From assembly GCA_947646735.1 (NCBI GenBank), contig CANTFK010000968.1, positions 62,001 through 126,000 on the forward strand: DNA of 64,000 nt. The letters are read 5' to 3'. Position numbers and translations under genes: made by a program. Below the pieces are notes generated by a model, which saw only the letters and a program-made list of their open reading frames with translations, searched no databases and was not told where the DNA came from. Of the stretch, positions 20,767 through 32,740 are shown piece by piece. The stretch comes from Peronospora farinosa. Taxonomy: Eukaryota > Oomycota > Peronosporomycetes > Peronosporales > Peronosporaceae. Position 1 is the stretch's first letter; every line of letters begins with the position of its first letter.

Positions 20767-23700
20767 TCAATTAATTGTATTGATGTTTGTCTACGACTGT
20801 ATTCTACATTCGTTAAATATTAAATCCTGCAGGTTTTGCAGACTTCCATGTGCGTGTCAAAACTATTGGGGGTTGCGATCGATGTCTCCATGTCCCAATT
20901 ACTACAACGACAAGATTGATGCTAGGCAAGAGATGTTAAGTGCCGTCCAAGCGGGACTTGATGTCTTGTGGATAGAGCCATGACACTGACCTGATAGCGG
21001 TCCCATGACCTTGGCGCTAATAGACTCATGACCCAAAAACTCCAGCACGTCTGGCAGGTCACGTGCCACCGGGTGGTTCAAAATGTCAATAACAATCTGA
21101 GCGAGCACTTCTCGCCTCTCTTCTAGTAGCGTCTGATTATCCGCCAGAATGATCGACATGAGTCCGTCTGCTGGAAGCGGTGTGAGCGCATCGCCCATGA
21201 TGGACGTCAGTGCCATGTGGAGCTGCTTGAACTCACTGAAGCGACGGCTAATGATGTACTCATGCGTGAAACCCTCCTCTACAGGCCCACGTGGCGACGA
21301 GTGCGTGCTCGTGTTGCCGCGTTGCACGTGTAGCACGTACATCCATGCGTTGGTGAACGAGTCCTGCACGACCTCAGTGATCTCCACCTGTTCTTGTGTT
21401 GTAAAGCTTTCGTACGGCATAATGAAGATTGGTAGAAGTGAAGAGAAGGTGTAGTCGAGGTAGAAGACAGTCTGATTATTGGATGTACGTTGTTTGTAGT
21501 TGGTCCCGACTGGTCGTTTGCTACAAAGTGATCAAAATGTGCAATGGCAAACAAGTTACCGCGTTGGCCACCAACAGAGAGACAGACAATAGCTAATCTT
21601 GATGCTTATGGAGCAAGGATTCGATAAATCGGACAACTACTTGACTGGAAAGTGATTTTTAAGCAGCTGTCTTGAATTTTGACTTGACGTTCGTGACGAG
21701 AATGTTGCTCCTCCTCGGAACTTTTGGCAAACTTTGGTCAATGTGTCACTTCTGAGCGCAAATTTGACTTTTCAGTTGCAGGTGTAGTATGTAGTGTTCG
21801 GCACTTGTCCCCTTCTCGGAAGTTGAGAAAAAAAACGATCGTCAATCGTCTTTGCGCTCTACCCACCACACACAACGACTCGGCTGGTGGTTGAATACGA
21901 ACCGATAGGCAGAGCTCCATCGACTTGAGACTCGCAAGTCGTCACGCTCCCCTATCTGCCAACTGCGAATGAGGTGCTCGGTAAGTAACGGGGAAACCCC
22001 CGGTGGAATGTCCGTCCACTCGCACGCACGTGTGAGCGATTGCCACCCGTGCATCTGATGCCAGGCACGAATGGCACATAGTCTACAGAAACTAGAAACG
22101 AGAACAGAAAAACTCGTTTGTAAAATGTAACGCTGTGCAGAATGATCAGGTGGAGGAGGGACCAAGTTCGACTTTCCCCGGTCAAAGTCCAATGGTAGTC
22201 TCTCGCTTCAAGCAAACGGTGCCGACAAAGGCAACCGTTCCAGCGCCTTTCTTCTTCTGCTGTCCTCTCAATGGACCAACGCTTGGTGACGATCTCTTCC
22301 TGGTGCGACCAAACCCCAGCAGCCATCTGGACAGGCACGCAAATCGATAGCATACGATACTCATATGGTTTATCCCGAGACTCTGGCGCTAGGGTTAAAC
22401 GGTCTATACACGGCATGTGTCGCTTGGCAGCCTTCGGTGAACTCGATGCTTTTTATGATAGAGAGTAAGACGGCCATCATCTTAGGAGATCGAGGTGATT
22501 CATACCCTCTCCTTCAACAGGAGACGCAAGTTTGAATAAGTGTAGCAATTACATCTCATGTAGAGGATTTGCCTGCCATGCATTGAGCTTCATGGGGCTC
22601 CTTTTCAGAGCCAGCCGCTGGTTGTAGTATGTGTAAACATTAGTATCCCACAAAGCTACACGTTGTAATATGGAATACCAACAACAACTGCCGCAATATC
22701 AAACAGCGACACCCGTTGGAAACGTACTGCCCCTGCTAATTGCATGCAACACCATGCTTTATCAAATGTAGAGGTTGGGTCTTTTCAAAAGCAGGACTTG
22801 TTGTTGGACCGAAAAAGGTCTCTTGTAGCACGTTCGCTGCTGCTAGTAATTTGGCATGGGCAAACACTGATGTTCATAGGCAATGAGCTCCCTACAAATG
22901 TTCCAACGCGAGTGTTACACGAGTTCCCGTATGGGTCCTAGATAGCACTTATGGTCGGTTGCGCACGCACGATGAGGTCTATGTCCAGGATTGGATGGTC
23001 GACCTTCAAACACGACGGTTGCAGTCGTCTGAGTCTACAGCAGCAACAATTGTCACGCGGCAATCGCGTCGAGCAAAACTCACGCTATCGATGATTATTC
23101 AGCAGACTTTGACCAGTATTTTTTTAACTGGCACTGAAGGAGTGAGAATCCTGGCGACAATGCACATGGTGGACAGACACTCTGGCGTCAGTCGTCTACA
23201 CCTCATTAACGCTCTGTTTTCTCTGGTCGGTGCTAAAGGAATCGCCTTGAAGGTGGAAACTCACTCGCGTGTTGAAAGACGAGCATGATGGTGGAGATAT
23301 TGGATTACAACATTGTTGTCCATTATGACCTTCTTGAGTGGATACTAGTTCTTGTTCGATCCGGATACTTGATCCCCACAATCGACAATCATCAGGCTTT
23401 CATGTCTCTGAGTACGTCAGACTCCCATGTGTGGATCAAGAAACGTAGCCTATGTCCCCTCTGCATTGATGATACCTACCCAAGTGCCCAACGTCCGCTG
23501 CAACCCATGACCCTCAACCTTTAATGGTCAGCAAACATTACTAATGAGAAGCCAAGAACCGAGTGGGGGTTCATTCGAATGTTTGGCTAGCTAGAATCGA
23601 TCAACCGTCTCCTTTACGTCACGCCTTATGCGACCAGTATAGTCATGTAGAGATTCTACGAAAAAGAACTAGAGCATTGACAGGACGTAGACTTCTCGGC

Positions 23701-23829
23701 TTGCGTTCTTCTCCTGAAAGCTCGAGGAACATCAGGTACATGTAGATGTAGCCGTCAGATGCGATGCTCAGGGCCACAGCTTCCATGGTCAGCGCACTGC
23801 TACCATGGCGCAATACCGACTGCATCATG
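20767..23829. repeat. Right arm of the inverted duplication
   Basis: Reverse complement of 10999-14060 with scattered single-base differences. Matching landmarks: PX gene (20902-21420 versus 13406-13924) and the frame at 21952-22416 versus 12409-12873. Similarity ends abruptly after 23829, where the sequence ATGTACAGCGGCGAC has no counterpart on the left. Confidence 0.92.
20902..21420 (-). CDS. PX-domain protein, right-arm copy
   Basis: 172 residues, almost identical to the left-arm copy. Differences include TSIMGD for ASVMGD and a change near the C-terminus (SILSL for SIMSL). The RRFSEFKQLHMAL signature is intact. Both copies are open, so neither shows signs of decay yet. The 5' flank is also duplicated, and both may be expressed. 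Confidence 0.78.
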   Translation of the reverse strand: MPYESFTTQEQVEITEVVQDSFTNAWMYVLHVQRGNTSTHSSPRGPVEEGFTHEYIISRRFSEFKQLHMALTSIMGDALTPLPADGLMSIILADNQTLLEERREVLAQIVIDILNHPVARDLPDVLEFLGHESISAKVMGPLSGQCHGSIHKTSSPAWTALNISCLASILSL

Positions 23830-24866
23830 TACAGCGGCGACATGAACTCGATGATTGCAACGAACAAGCATCGTCCGTTGCATGCATATCATTATGTATA
23901 CGGAGTAAGTAATTGTAAGGAAGCTATTAGATACTGCTGAAGAACTACTACTGCCTCAATAATGTTCCTCCATAGACACCTAGATGAGGTTGTTGCTGAC
24001 ACAAATGGAGCTACCATAAAAAACGTCGTATGGCTCATGACCTATTGACAGTTCATGAAGCTCGTACGTCAGCATGCAACTTTCTTTGTGGACGTGCCGC
24101 CACGTAACGTCGCAATCTTTTACGCTTAGTAGTGTACTTGTTTTCTTTTGTTTTGTAATGCTGCTGTTTTCATGACACATGCTAATGCATTCCTGTGAAG
24201 GTTTTTTGTGTCTCCATAACGAAGCTTGTTCGGTAACACTCGCGTTCTCAAAGACTCCGCTGAATATCCTTGTTTTGATCTAACGAAATCTTCTCGTTTT
24301 GTGTACTAGCTGCTTGTAAGTCTAGGTAAATTGGCTATAGGTCGTAGATGTCTTTCTTAAGAAGTGAAAGGAAAACCTGGTGCCGTTATAAAGGCTTCGC
24401 TAGTCAAGACGATTGCTACTCGGTAGGAGCTGACCACGACACTTGAGCCTTATGACGATTCATGTGAAGCAAACCGCCGGCTATTGCGCGCATAGCACTT
24501 AGTGGCATATTTAGGAAAGAACTCAAGTTTACACTAAGCCGTAAGCGTGAACTAGACTCATGCATCTAGAGACAATAGCACATTATACGGACATCAACTG
24601 TTTTATCAGACAACATGGTATCATCAGCGATGTATTGAGGTGGCACGGCTCACACTTTGGGCATTCGACGATGAGATCACTAGAATGTAGTGCCTGAGCA
24701 TTTAAAAGGGAGGTACTGGAATATCCGACGCATGCAAAACCCATCAGTCAGCGTGAGTAAGCATCACACCAAAACGATTGTCCCAATTCCCAACTTTCGC
24801 GCTTCATTGCTTCATTGCTCTAAAATCTTCTTGCCGACGTCGAGCATTGTTTTGCTGGTACAAGTC
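23830..24866. other. Intergenic, no gene seen
   Basis: Between the right arm and the 3' end of the first glucokinase gene. Only short frames are present. Confidence 0.4.
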
Positions 24867-26332
24867 TTACTTTCGCATCGCATTTCCAAGCATGACGCCA
24901 GTAGCGACACTCACTGCAGCGATAATCGAGTAGAGCACTAGATGGTTGGTAGAAGCGTACTTTTCGTGCGCACGCTCGCGCGCGATGGTGTTGCCCAACA
25001 AGCTGTTATTGTACGAATCCAGCAGCTGATACGCGTAGTAGTGCGCACCACGTTCGCCCAAATCTTCCGTCAGCACCAGATAAATCGGAATAGCTTTTAT
25101 CGCAGGACTGACACGACCCTTGTTAAAGCACGCCTTGAGGAAGATGTCCTTGTGCGTGAAGTATTCGAGGTTTTTCGGCGCTAGGCCACCGGTGATGTAG
25201 AATCCACCACGAGGAAGATACTTGAGCATGGCAGAGCCAGCTTCGCGACCATAAGCGCTATCAATATATAACACACCAAGAGATTAGCACAAATACCGTA
25301 GCTCATAAAACCAAGGCAATTGGCTCGTGCACGTACTCGACAAACATCTCCATAGCCTGGTTGCAGAGTTCGTCCGTCTTGGCATTATCGCCCACGATCT
25401 TCCCCTGCAGCGACTTGGCGGTCATAAACGCTTCGTGTACCTTTGCGTTAACCTTTTCCGGAAACTTTTTTGACAAGAACTTGTAAATCGTGGCCAACCC
25501 GGGGCCACTGACAATGCGTTCAACCGAGAAACGGCGATCACAGCCCAGTTCCTCCTTAATGGAATTGTACAGCTCAATTTCCATGGTGTCAGCTGGCGCA
25601 AAGTCCGTGTGGCCTCCTTCACAAGCAAAGCACGAGTAGTGACCGTCCACGTCTGCTGTCAAATAGCATTCCCCAAGGCCTGTTCCAGCTCCAATTGTAG
25701 CAATTGGCATTCCCTCTTCTTTTTCCGCCTCATTTAGTACAATGTACTCATGAGGCTTTAAAGTGAGAAGTCCATAGCCCATTGCGGCAAAATCATTAAT
25801 GAGCTTCACTGTAGCAATCCCAAGTTCTCTCTCAAGTCCAGGTCCATCGATCTTCCAGCCGTCCTTAATGTTTGTGAACCTATAATAACAATACTTTCAG
25901 TCTAAGTACTTGTATCCTAGAAAGTATGGTAAAAAGATCCTAGAATTCTGTTGTAAAAAGATCCTAGAATCCTGTGACGTACTCGACCGTATTGTTTAGG
26001 ATCGGGCCGGCACAGGCTAGGACACAGGCCACAGGTAGTTTATCCACTAATTTGGCTTCCTTCATAAAAAGGTGACAGACCTCGGAAAAACTACCATAGT
26101 TTTCATTGTGGTACTTTTTGGCAAATGTAATTTCTCCAGGAGCTACAGAACCTCGAAAGGATACGGAACCCTTTGGAATGAGCCATAGCGACAAGCGTGT
26201 GTTGGTCCCACCACAATCTCCAGAGATAATGAGGTCGCCTCTGTTTATATATCAAGAAAAAAGAATAAAGAGTTAGAATAATAATAAGTAAAAAAATATA
26301 TAAAGAGGGACATGTGATGTTACGTACGACAT
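24867..26332 (-). CDS. Glucokinase 1, bacterial type, with C-terminal membrane anchor
   Basis: Four exons (26332-26328, 26240-25983, 25879-25337, 25257-24867) join in frame to 1197 bases, 398 residues. Each intron has a GTACGT donor. The first exon is only five bases (ATGTC). Hallmarks of the bacterial Glk family: the ATP-binding start SGDCGGTNTRLSLW, LINDFAAMGYG with the catalytic Asp, IGAGTGLGECYLT and CEGGHTDFAP. It should phosphorylate glucose at C6 for glycolysis. Unlike glucokinase 2, it carries about 40 extra C-terminal residues. These end in a single hydrophobic helix (LVLYSIIAAVSVATGVMLGN, about 375-394) followed by AMRK, the form of a tail anchor. A near-perfect oomycete initiator lies 36-50 bases upstream of the ATG. 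Confidence 0.92.
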
Positions 26333-26367
26333 GGTATTGCGATTATTCGATGACGAACTAAAGGGGG

Positions 26368-26382
26368 AAAATTGAGAAATGA
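26368..26382 (-). promoter_or_regulatory. Oomycete initiator element of glucokinase 1
   Basis: On the minus strand the sequence reads TCATTTCTCAATTTT, which agrees with the oomycete initiator consensus TCATTYYNCAWTTT at every position. It sits 36-50 bases upstream of the ATG at 26332, the usual distance for a transcription start in these organisms. Confidence 0.8.
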
Positions 26383-26763
26383 CATTGGCCGGATGAAAAT
26401 TGCTTGGTAAAAGCAACTTTAGAGTTGCAAACGAAAGGAGATACGGTGCCGATCAGTTGCGGAATGCCATTTATCGAACGAAATGAATGACGTATTGTGC
26501 AACGTTGCTTTACGGTAGCTGATCCCGTCCTGAAATGATTGCATCGAAAGCATGAAGTAGCATTAACATGACCCTGTCGCGTCAGACTTATGACGTGGAC
26601 TGTCTTGTAGTAAACCACGTGTAGCTGTTTAGGCGCCTATTTTTGTTATCGAGATATCAACGTCGTGGACACAAAGTTTAAGTAGCATGCCATCCAATGC
26701 ACAATGTAAGCCATGTCTACCTACACCTCTGCAAAAAAAACTTGCTCACGATGCGACAAGAGC

Positions 26764-27952
26764 TTATGCGCCAGAATGCAGCAACTGGTACGCATAAAAG
26801 TGAGCGCCACGTTCGCCAATATCCTCTGTAAGCACCAAGTAGATCGGACACGCACGCAGAGCTGAACTTACACGACCCTTGTCGAATAGAGAGTTGAGAA
26901 AAATATCCTTCTTTGTAAAGTAGTCCAGGTTCTTTGGTGCAAGACCACCCGTAATGTAGAAACCACCACGAGGCAGGTATTTCAACATTGCATTACCAGC
27001 CTCACGGCCGTATGCACCCACGAAAATCTCCATAGTTTGGTTGCATAGTTCGTTCGTCTTTGCATTCTCGCCAACCACCTTACCCTGTTGAGTGTTTGCC
27101 TTCAGGAACTTCTCATGCACCTTTAAATCCACTTTCTCCGGGAACTTCGTGGCTAGGAACTCGTAAATCGTAGCAAGACCAGGTCCAGACACGATCCGTT
27201 CCGTAGAGAAACGCTGACTACAACCCAATTTGGCCTTGATCTCATTGTACAGCTCTATTTCAATTTCGTCCGCGGGGGCAAAGTCAGTGTGACCACCTTC
27301 ACAGGCAAAGCAAGTGTACTGACCATCCGTGCCAGGGGTCAAGAAGCACTCACCCAGACCAGTGCCAGCACCTATAGTAGCGATCGGAGCACTCTCATCC
27401 TTGGGTACATCATTCAGCACAATGTACTCATGAGGACGCAGGGTCAATAGTCCGTAGCCCATAGCAACAAAGTCGTTGATGAGCTTCACCTGCTTGATTC
27501 CAAGCTGTTGTTCAAGAGTGACACCATCGATCATCCAGCCGAACTCAATGTTTGTAAAGTCCACACTGTTGTTAAGAATTGGGCCAGCACAGGCCAGGAC
27601 ACAAATCTCGGGTACTTCGTTCGTTAGTTTAGCCTCGGTCATGAAAAGATGGCACACCTCATTGAAGCTCGAGTGGTCTTCGTTCAGGTATTTCTTGGCA
27701 AAGATAGAGTCACCGGGAGCGATATTGCCCTTAAGCTGCATCGAGCTATTGGGAATCCTCCACAGTGATAAACGTGTATGGGTACCGCCGCAATCGCCCG
27801 ACATAATGAGTGAGAAATCGCTGCAATAGGTGACAGCAAAACGTAGCAATTTGTGAGACTTTGAGTCATGATTTTTCAAGTAAAAGACCTTGCGATGGGA
27901 TCTGGTATAGATGACAACTACTGAGCAGTGAAATTATAGACACTTACGACAT
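26764..27952 (-). CDS. Glucokinase 2, bacterial type
   Basis: Two exons (27952-27948, 27820-26764) give 353 residues. The tiny five-base first exon and its intron position are the same as in glucokinase 1, which confirms both start codons. It lacks the other two introns of glucokinase 1. The active-site segments are complete: SGDCGGTHTRLSLW, KLINDFVAMGYGLL, IGAGTGLGECFLT and CEGGHTDFAP. The protein ends at HFYAYQLLHSGA with no membrane tail, so it should be soluble. The first part of this gene (27194-27952) lies inside the tandem-duplicated unit; the last 430 bases do not. A partial initiator (CTCATTTTTCTC) lies about 20 bases before the ATG. Confidence 0.92.
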
Positions 27953-28998
27953 GATAGATAGAGAAAAATGAGGTAAAAGTGATTGTCTTGGAGACGAGAG
28001 ATTTGGGAATCAACTTTTGAGCTTTTCGAGACAAGAGAATCTCGTCTTCTTTTGCAGGTTGTTGTATGGACCCGTCTATGTACGCTTATGGTATTACAAT
28101 CGTGTTAGTCCGTGTGCAGAGAAACGGCGAAACGTTGAGCTAAATAATTACATAACATTCTCATCTTTAGGTCATTTTTGTTTTCTGAGTGTCAATTATT
28201 TAAGTACTTTCGATCGAAAACGAACGTAACACATGGTAACACTTGGTTTTATTATAGTATGTCAAAAAATCGGCTACTTGAATCATATTGATGCTCAAAT
28301 CTGATTTGCCATTGTTTCGTTGCAGCAGTCAACCAGCCGTACCACTTCAATTTAACTTGACATATGCATCGATTCAGAAAAATAGCGTCTAAGTTTCAAG
28401 TGAATCATTTAGGTGACTTTTGTATGATAAACAACTTCATCACTGAAAAATTCACTTGAATAGAGCGAGACGCAACAAATAGGTTTCTTTCGTATCCATT
28501 AATTCTGCCACTTATTTAAAGTCAACGCAAGTCAAAGTGACACGAATAGAACCGCGTGGCAGGGCCAGAAATAAAGGTATTGATAGCTGCCCTACGAATT
28601 TTCTTTAGCATATTCCGCACTTTGTGCTTCATGCTTCTGCTGATTCCAAACTGCTTAAGGTGCGGTAGTAAATATGCTTGAGCTGATTATCGATAGTACT
28701 GCCACGCATGACCATTTAAAGCTATTGTCTATCATTCAAAGCGACCGATTCAAAGATTGTATGTCAATGGCAGCTCGCTGGTACTTTTTAATATCCCTAC
28801 AAATAGCACTAAGTATGCAAGCTGTAATAATGATATCTTTCGACTGTTGTTTTATCTTACAAACCCCAGTGTTTTCTATTGAATCGTAACAACATGTTTC
28901 GGTGCTGTTCTAAGCAAACGGAGCTGCTCTTCCCATCCCAGAATAATGCATGGTATGAGTTCGGCAAAAAGAAAGAACTTGCTTGACGTAAAACCACA
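27953..28998. other. Intergenic, upstream of glucokinase 2
   Basis: About 1 kb between glucokinase 2 and the 3' end of the next gene, AT-rich, with no recognised gene. The same stretch recurs at 33528-34573. Confidence 0.4.
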
Positions 28999-30199
28999 TC
29001 AACCATTAACAGCTCCTCGAATTGACTGAACCTCGACCTCGCCCCAACTTGCTATGCCTTCCTTCAACGAGCGCATTGCATTTCGTGAAATCTCAAAGTC
29101 TGGCTTGTACATCTTCATGAAAGCGACACGCTGCATCACAACAACGACTTCTTCCTCCTCGTCCCCACCATCAACTTGAGAGGTTTTCCCTTCGTCATTG
29201 TCGGACGTGTTGCTGGCTTGCTGTTCACTCACCGTCAACATCGACTTTTTGCACCTCATTTCCGTAAGTACAGTCGTGGCACTAATGTCTCGTCGCACCC
29301 TCTCTCGTGGGTCGTACGGATACAAGTCGTCAACATCAACACTGTCGGTGGCCACCACAGCACAAGGTCTCCCACCCATCTCCACTGACTTATCGAGGTA
29401 TTCCGTTATTACTACCTTGTTTACCTCCGATGTAATCTCATGGCTATTCGTCGACAGCAGTCGATAGTTCCAGATCGATGTGTCCTCGTCCACCGTATCA
29501 TAGTCTTCACGAACTGTCGTATGCCCTAACGCTTCCGAAATCGTGATCTCCATATTCAGCATAAAATACTTTATGGCTTCAAAAACTTGCTTTATCGACT
29601 GAGCACCCGTAAAGTGAAAAAACTCGAATCTTTCACAACAAAAATTTCCCTGAGCATCTTCGTACCGATGATCCATCAACTGAGGTTTTAGTAAATCCAG
29701 ATGCTGACTTCGAGCCATCACGTACTGACTGCCTCTAGTAATCATGTCACTTTTTAGACTCAGCAGCACTTGACGTCGCTCCCACCACTCCATTGGAAGA
29801 TGAATATATCGGCATAATGGACTTCCTATATGTCTCTCCTAAAATCATCGGTGATCATATAATACCAAAAACATTTTTTAGAAACCCATTTAGAAATTCT
29901 TTGCAATGCAAAATAAAACAATTCTAAAATATAAAAAATACCGGTATTCGAGCAAGCATCGATTGAGCACCTGCTACCGCCAGCTGCTGACTATATATTA
30001 CTTCTCGAAGGGAATTATTTGCGCCCACAACATCTAATATTTGGGCTTGGACACTCCTGGGACGAGCTTGAAGATGTGCCAATTGGCTTTCAAGCACCTG
30101 TAACTGTGTCTTAAGCTTATTCATTTCATCCTGTCGCACAAGATACGAAGGTCTCCGGCGCTTAGGTCCACCACGTCGATGTTTTTGTCTTCCAGACAT
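28999..30199 (-). CDS. bZIP-like/START-like protein (365 aa), unit A copy
   Basis: Two exons (30199-29942, 29838-28999) join in phase to 365 residues. The N-terminus is strongly basic (residues 1-20, RRGGPKRRRPSYL) and leads into a heptad-like helix (MNKLKTQLQVLESQLAHLQ), resembling a bZIP segment. The rest matches the 354-residue gene at 39676 and the 590-residue neighbour: a helical WWERRQVLLSL stretch, ITISEALGHTTVRED, and DDLYPYDPRERVRRDIS. I place it in the oomycete group of bZIP-plus-START-like proteins, some of which are annotated as the M96 mating-specific family; that link is from memory. A nuclear regulatory role is speculative. An acidic Asp/Glu run sits near the C-terminus. Confidence 0.7.
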
Positions 30200-30584
30200 G
30201 TTGTTCAGTAGTTTGAAAAAATTAAGTTGCACAATATGTCAAAATCGCCTTTTTATGTTTTATGAGGAGAAAATGTTTTAGAAAGTAAAGTAAGTATTCA
30301 GTACGTTCAGTAAAAAAAATCTAAACTTTATTCTGTATATATTTTTGATCGCTCGATCTACGACAACTTCACATCTCTAAATTTTGCTCGTTGTGGCTTG
30401 ATATCGACAATGAAGAGACTTGAAAACACTATGCGGATAATAAAGCTACCCACTTTTGAGAAAAGAAAAGAATAAAAATTAAAAATAAGTCGTACAGCCC
30501 CACGTCTTTGACTAAGAGCAGGCGTCTGTCTACTCGATCGACTGCTAACTTGCATTTCCAATACGTAATGGTAGGACAACTCGC

Positions 30585-32591
30585 TCAATCGTCGCCTGCG
30601 CATGGGCAGCTTGTCTCATTGCGCTGGAGGCTGTCAACGATAAGTGTCTTCATGGTGTCGGGGCACCGGGGAATGCTGGTGAAGAAACGATCCTGCTGCT
30701 CTTGCGACACCTTGTGCGGGTACATGTGGTACTTAGCCAGCAAGTAACGCTTCATCACCACGAACTTCTTGCCGTTGGCATCGGTGTGGCCGGACAGCAC
30801 CACACCGCTAGACACATCTCTACGAATACGGTTTAATGCATCGTATGGATGCAGATCATCTTGATCGATGTAGTCTGTCGATAACACTGCTACATTGTCA
30901 CCAAACCGGCAATAGAAGATGGCATTCGACTCCATGTCAGGCATCTTTTCTGTATCTTTGCCCTCCCACTTCATGCTTGAGACAATCCGCTGATGCATGA
31001 AGTTACACTTGATCGCATCAAAAGACTTAACATAAACAGCAACATAAATCAATAATCACCGCAAAAGACGCCTTCTGCCGTCGTAGCGTACCTCGCGAAC
31101 CGTCGTGCTTCCCATGACGCTATTAAGCACCTCACCCTTTCCTTTGATTTGCTCGTAGATGGCGCGTCCAACCTGAAAGACGCTCACGTCGTCATACTTA
31201 AAGATGGCAAAGTCCACACAATAACGCTTGCCAAACTTTTCAAACACGTCCGAGTACTGGTACGGCTCATTAACATCCAAGCCGGCAGCTTTCTGTTCAA
31301 TAAATTTGTACGTCATATCAAGCTTTTCTTCGCGTAAAGACAGTATCGTTTTTCTCCGCTCAATCAAATCCTTGCCGAGACGGATATACGACTCCATGGG
31401 AGTCATTAAAGCCATACGCTGTTTGTTACCAGAGCATGACAAAATTGTCAGAAATCAAAACACTCCATCACTTGTAATATCTAGCACCGCCTACTAACCA
31501 CTTCGTTCACTGGTGCAAGCGCCAGCATAGCTCGAAAGTTTTCCTGATAGACTTTTTCCTGCGCAACAAGGTCTATCAAGAGCTGGTTGTCTTTCTGGCT
31601 TTTAGCCAACAACTTTGGCTGCTTCGTATCGCGTGGGCGGTGTTGCTTAAGGTTTTTGCGCTGAGGACGATTCGATTTGGCACAAGACTGCAAAAAAATC
31701 ACCTGAGCATCCAGATACTTGGCCTCCTTTTCCAACAGATCCATCTCGTCCTACAAAATACAACGAAATCAACCACAATGAGAAACCTTCTGCAACTATA
31801 TAATCCAACCTTCTTTATTCCCCCAATCTTTCACGTACTTCCATAACTTCTTCCTCCATCATTTCATCTTTTTCACAAATTGCCGAGCACTCCTTATTTG
31901 TTTTCTCTGCCATTATATAATGTGGCGAGGCAGACGCAGTATCGTCAGTATGTCCCAGTAAAGATGTCTCTGATACCTCAGAGAGTGATACATCTCTATG
32001 TTGCAGAGGCAACATATTGTAGCCTTTCTTAGTCGATTCGTCCACTTCTTTCTGTTGCTTTTCAGCCAAAGAACTCTCCATTTCAAACTCGTTTACACCA
32101 ATTACACATGGAGATGTACTGGAAACACTTGGACAAGGACTTGGGATCATATTCAAGTCATTATAAGCATCCAATTCAATATTTGTAGTACCACTAGGTG
32201 GTTTCATTGTCGTCTGCTTGTCACTGTCGTATTCAAATGTGAGCACTTGCTCCATGTCCCGTAAAAATTGTTCATTGTCCAACAAAAACGCGGTAAATTC
32301 ATCAGGACTGTTCGTCACTGGTTCTGCTGTGGCTGATAAACAGCCAGCACCACCAGAGACACCGGCTAAAGTCGAGCATGACTCACTGGAGTCTGCTACA
32401 GTATTAGAAGCTGTTGAGACGGCGATACTCACGTCTACTGAACAATTAACAAGAACATTTTCAACGTGCGAAGAGACTGCAGAAGACGCGGATACGTCCG
32501 AAAAGCTGCTGGAAAGAATGTCGTCATTAAGTACAAGTGGTAACATGTCGTACTCGAGAATGATGTCGTCTGGTTTGAGTCCTGCTGCCAT
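30585..32591 (-). CDS. bZIP-like/START-like protein (590 aa), unit A copy
   Basis: Four exons (32591-31839, 31750-31499, 31418-31092, 31025-30585), all joined in phase 0, give 590 residues. Residues 1-250 form an acidic, Ser/Thr-rich extension without a known fold, like a transactivation region. Exon 2 carries a Lys/Arg-rich stretch between two helices (EMDLLEKEAKYLDAQVIFL and NQLLIDLVAQEKVYQENF), a bZIP-like arrangement. Exons 3 and 4 carry the shared family region with SVMGSTTVRE and DDLHPYDALNRIRRDVS. The product is a longer paralogue of the neighbouring 365-residue gene, 386 bases away on the same strand. Function unknown; a DNA-binding regulator is inferred only from composition. Confidence 0.7.
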
Positions 32592-32740
32592 TGCAGTCGT
32601 GTCGGGTCGGGTCGGTCTCTCGGTCTCTTGGTCGGTCTTGATGACCGAATTAATTGGACTTTTTGTTCTCTGAAGTTCGATTGGCTTAATTTGAAGTTTT
32701 TTTTCTAAGAAAATAGGTAAATGTGATAAAATCTGATTCG

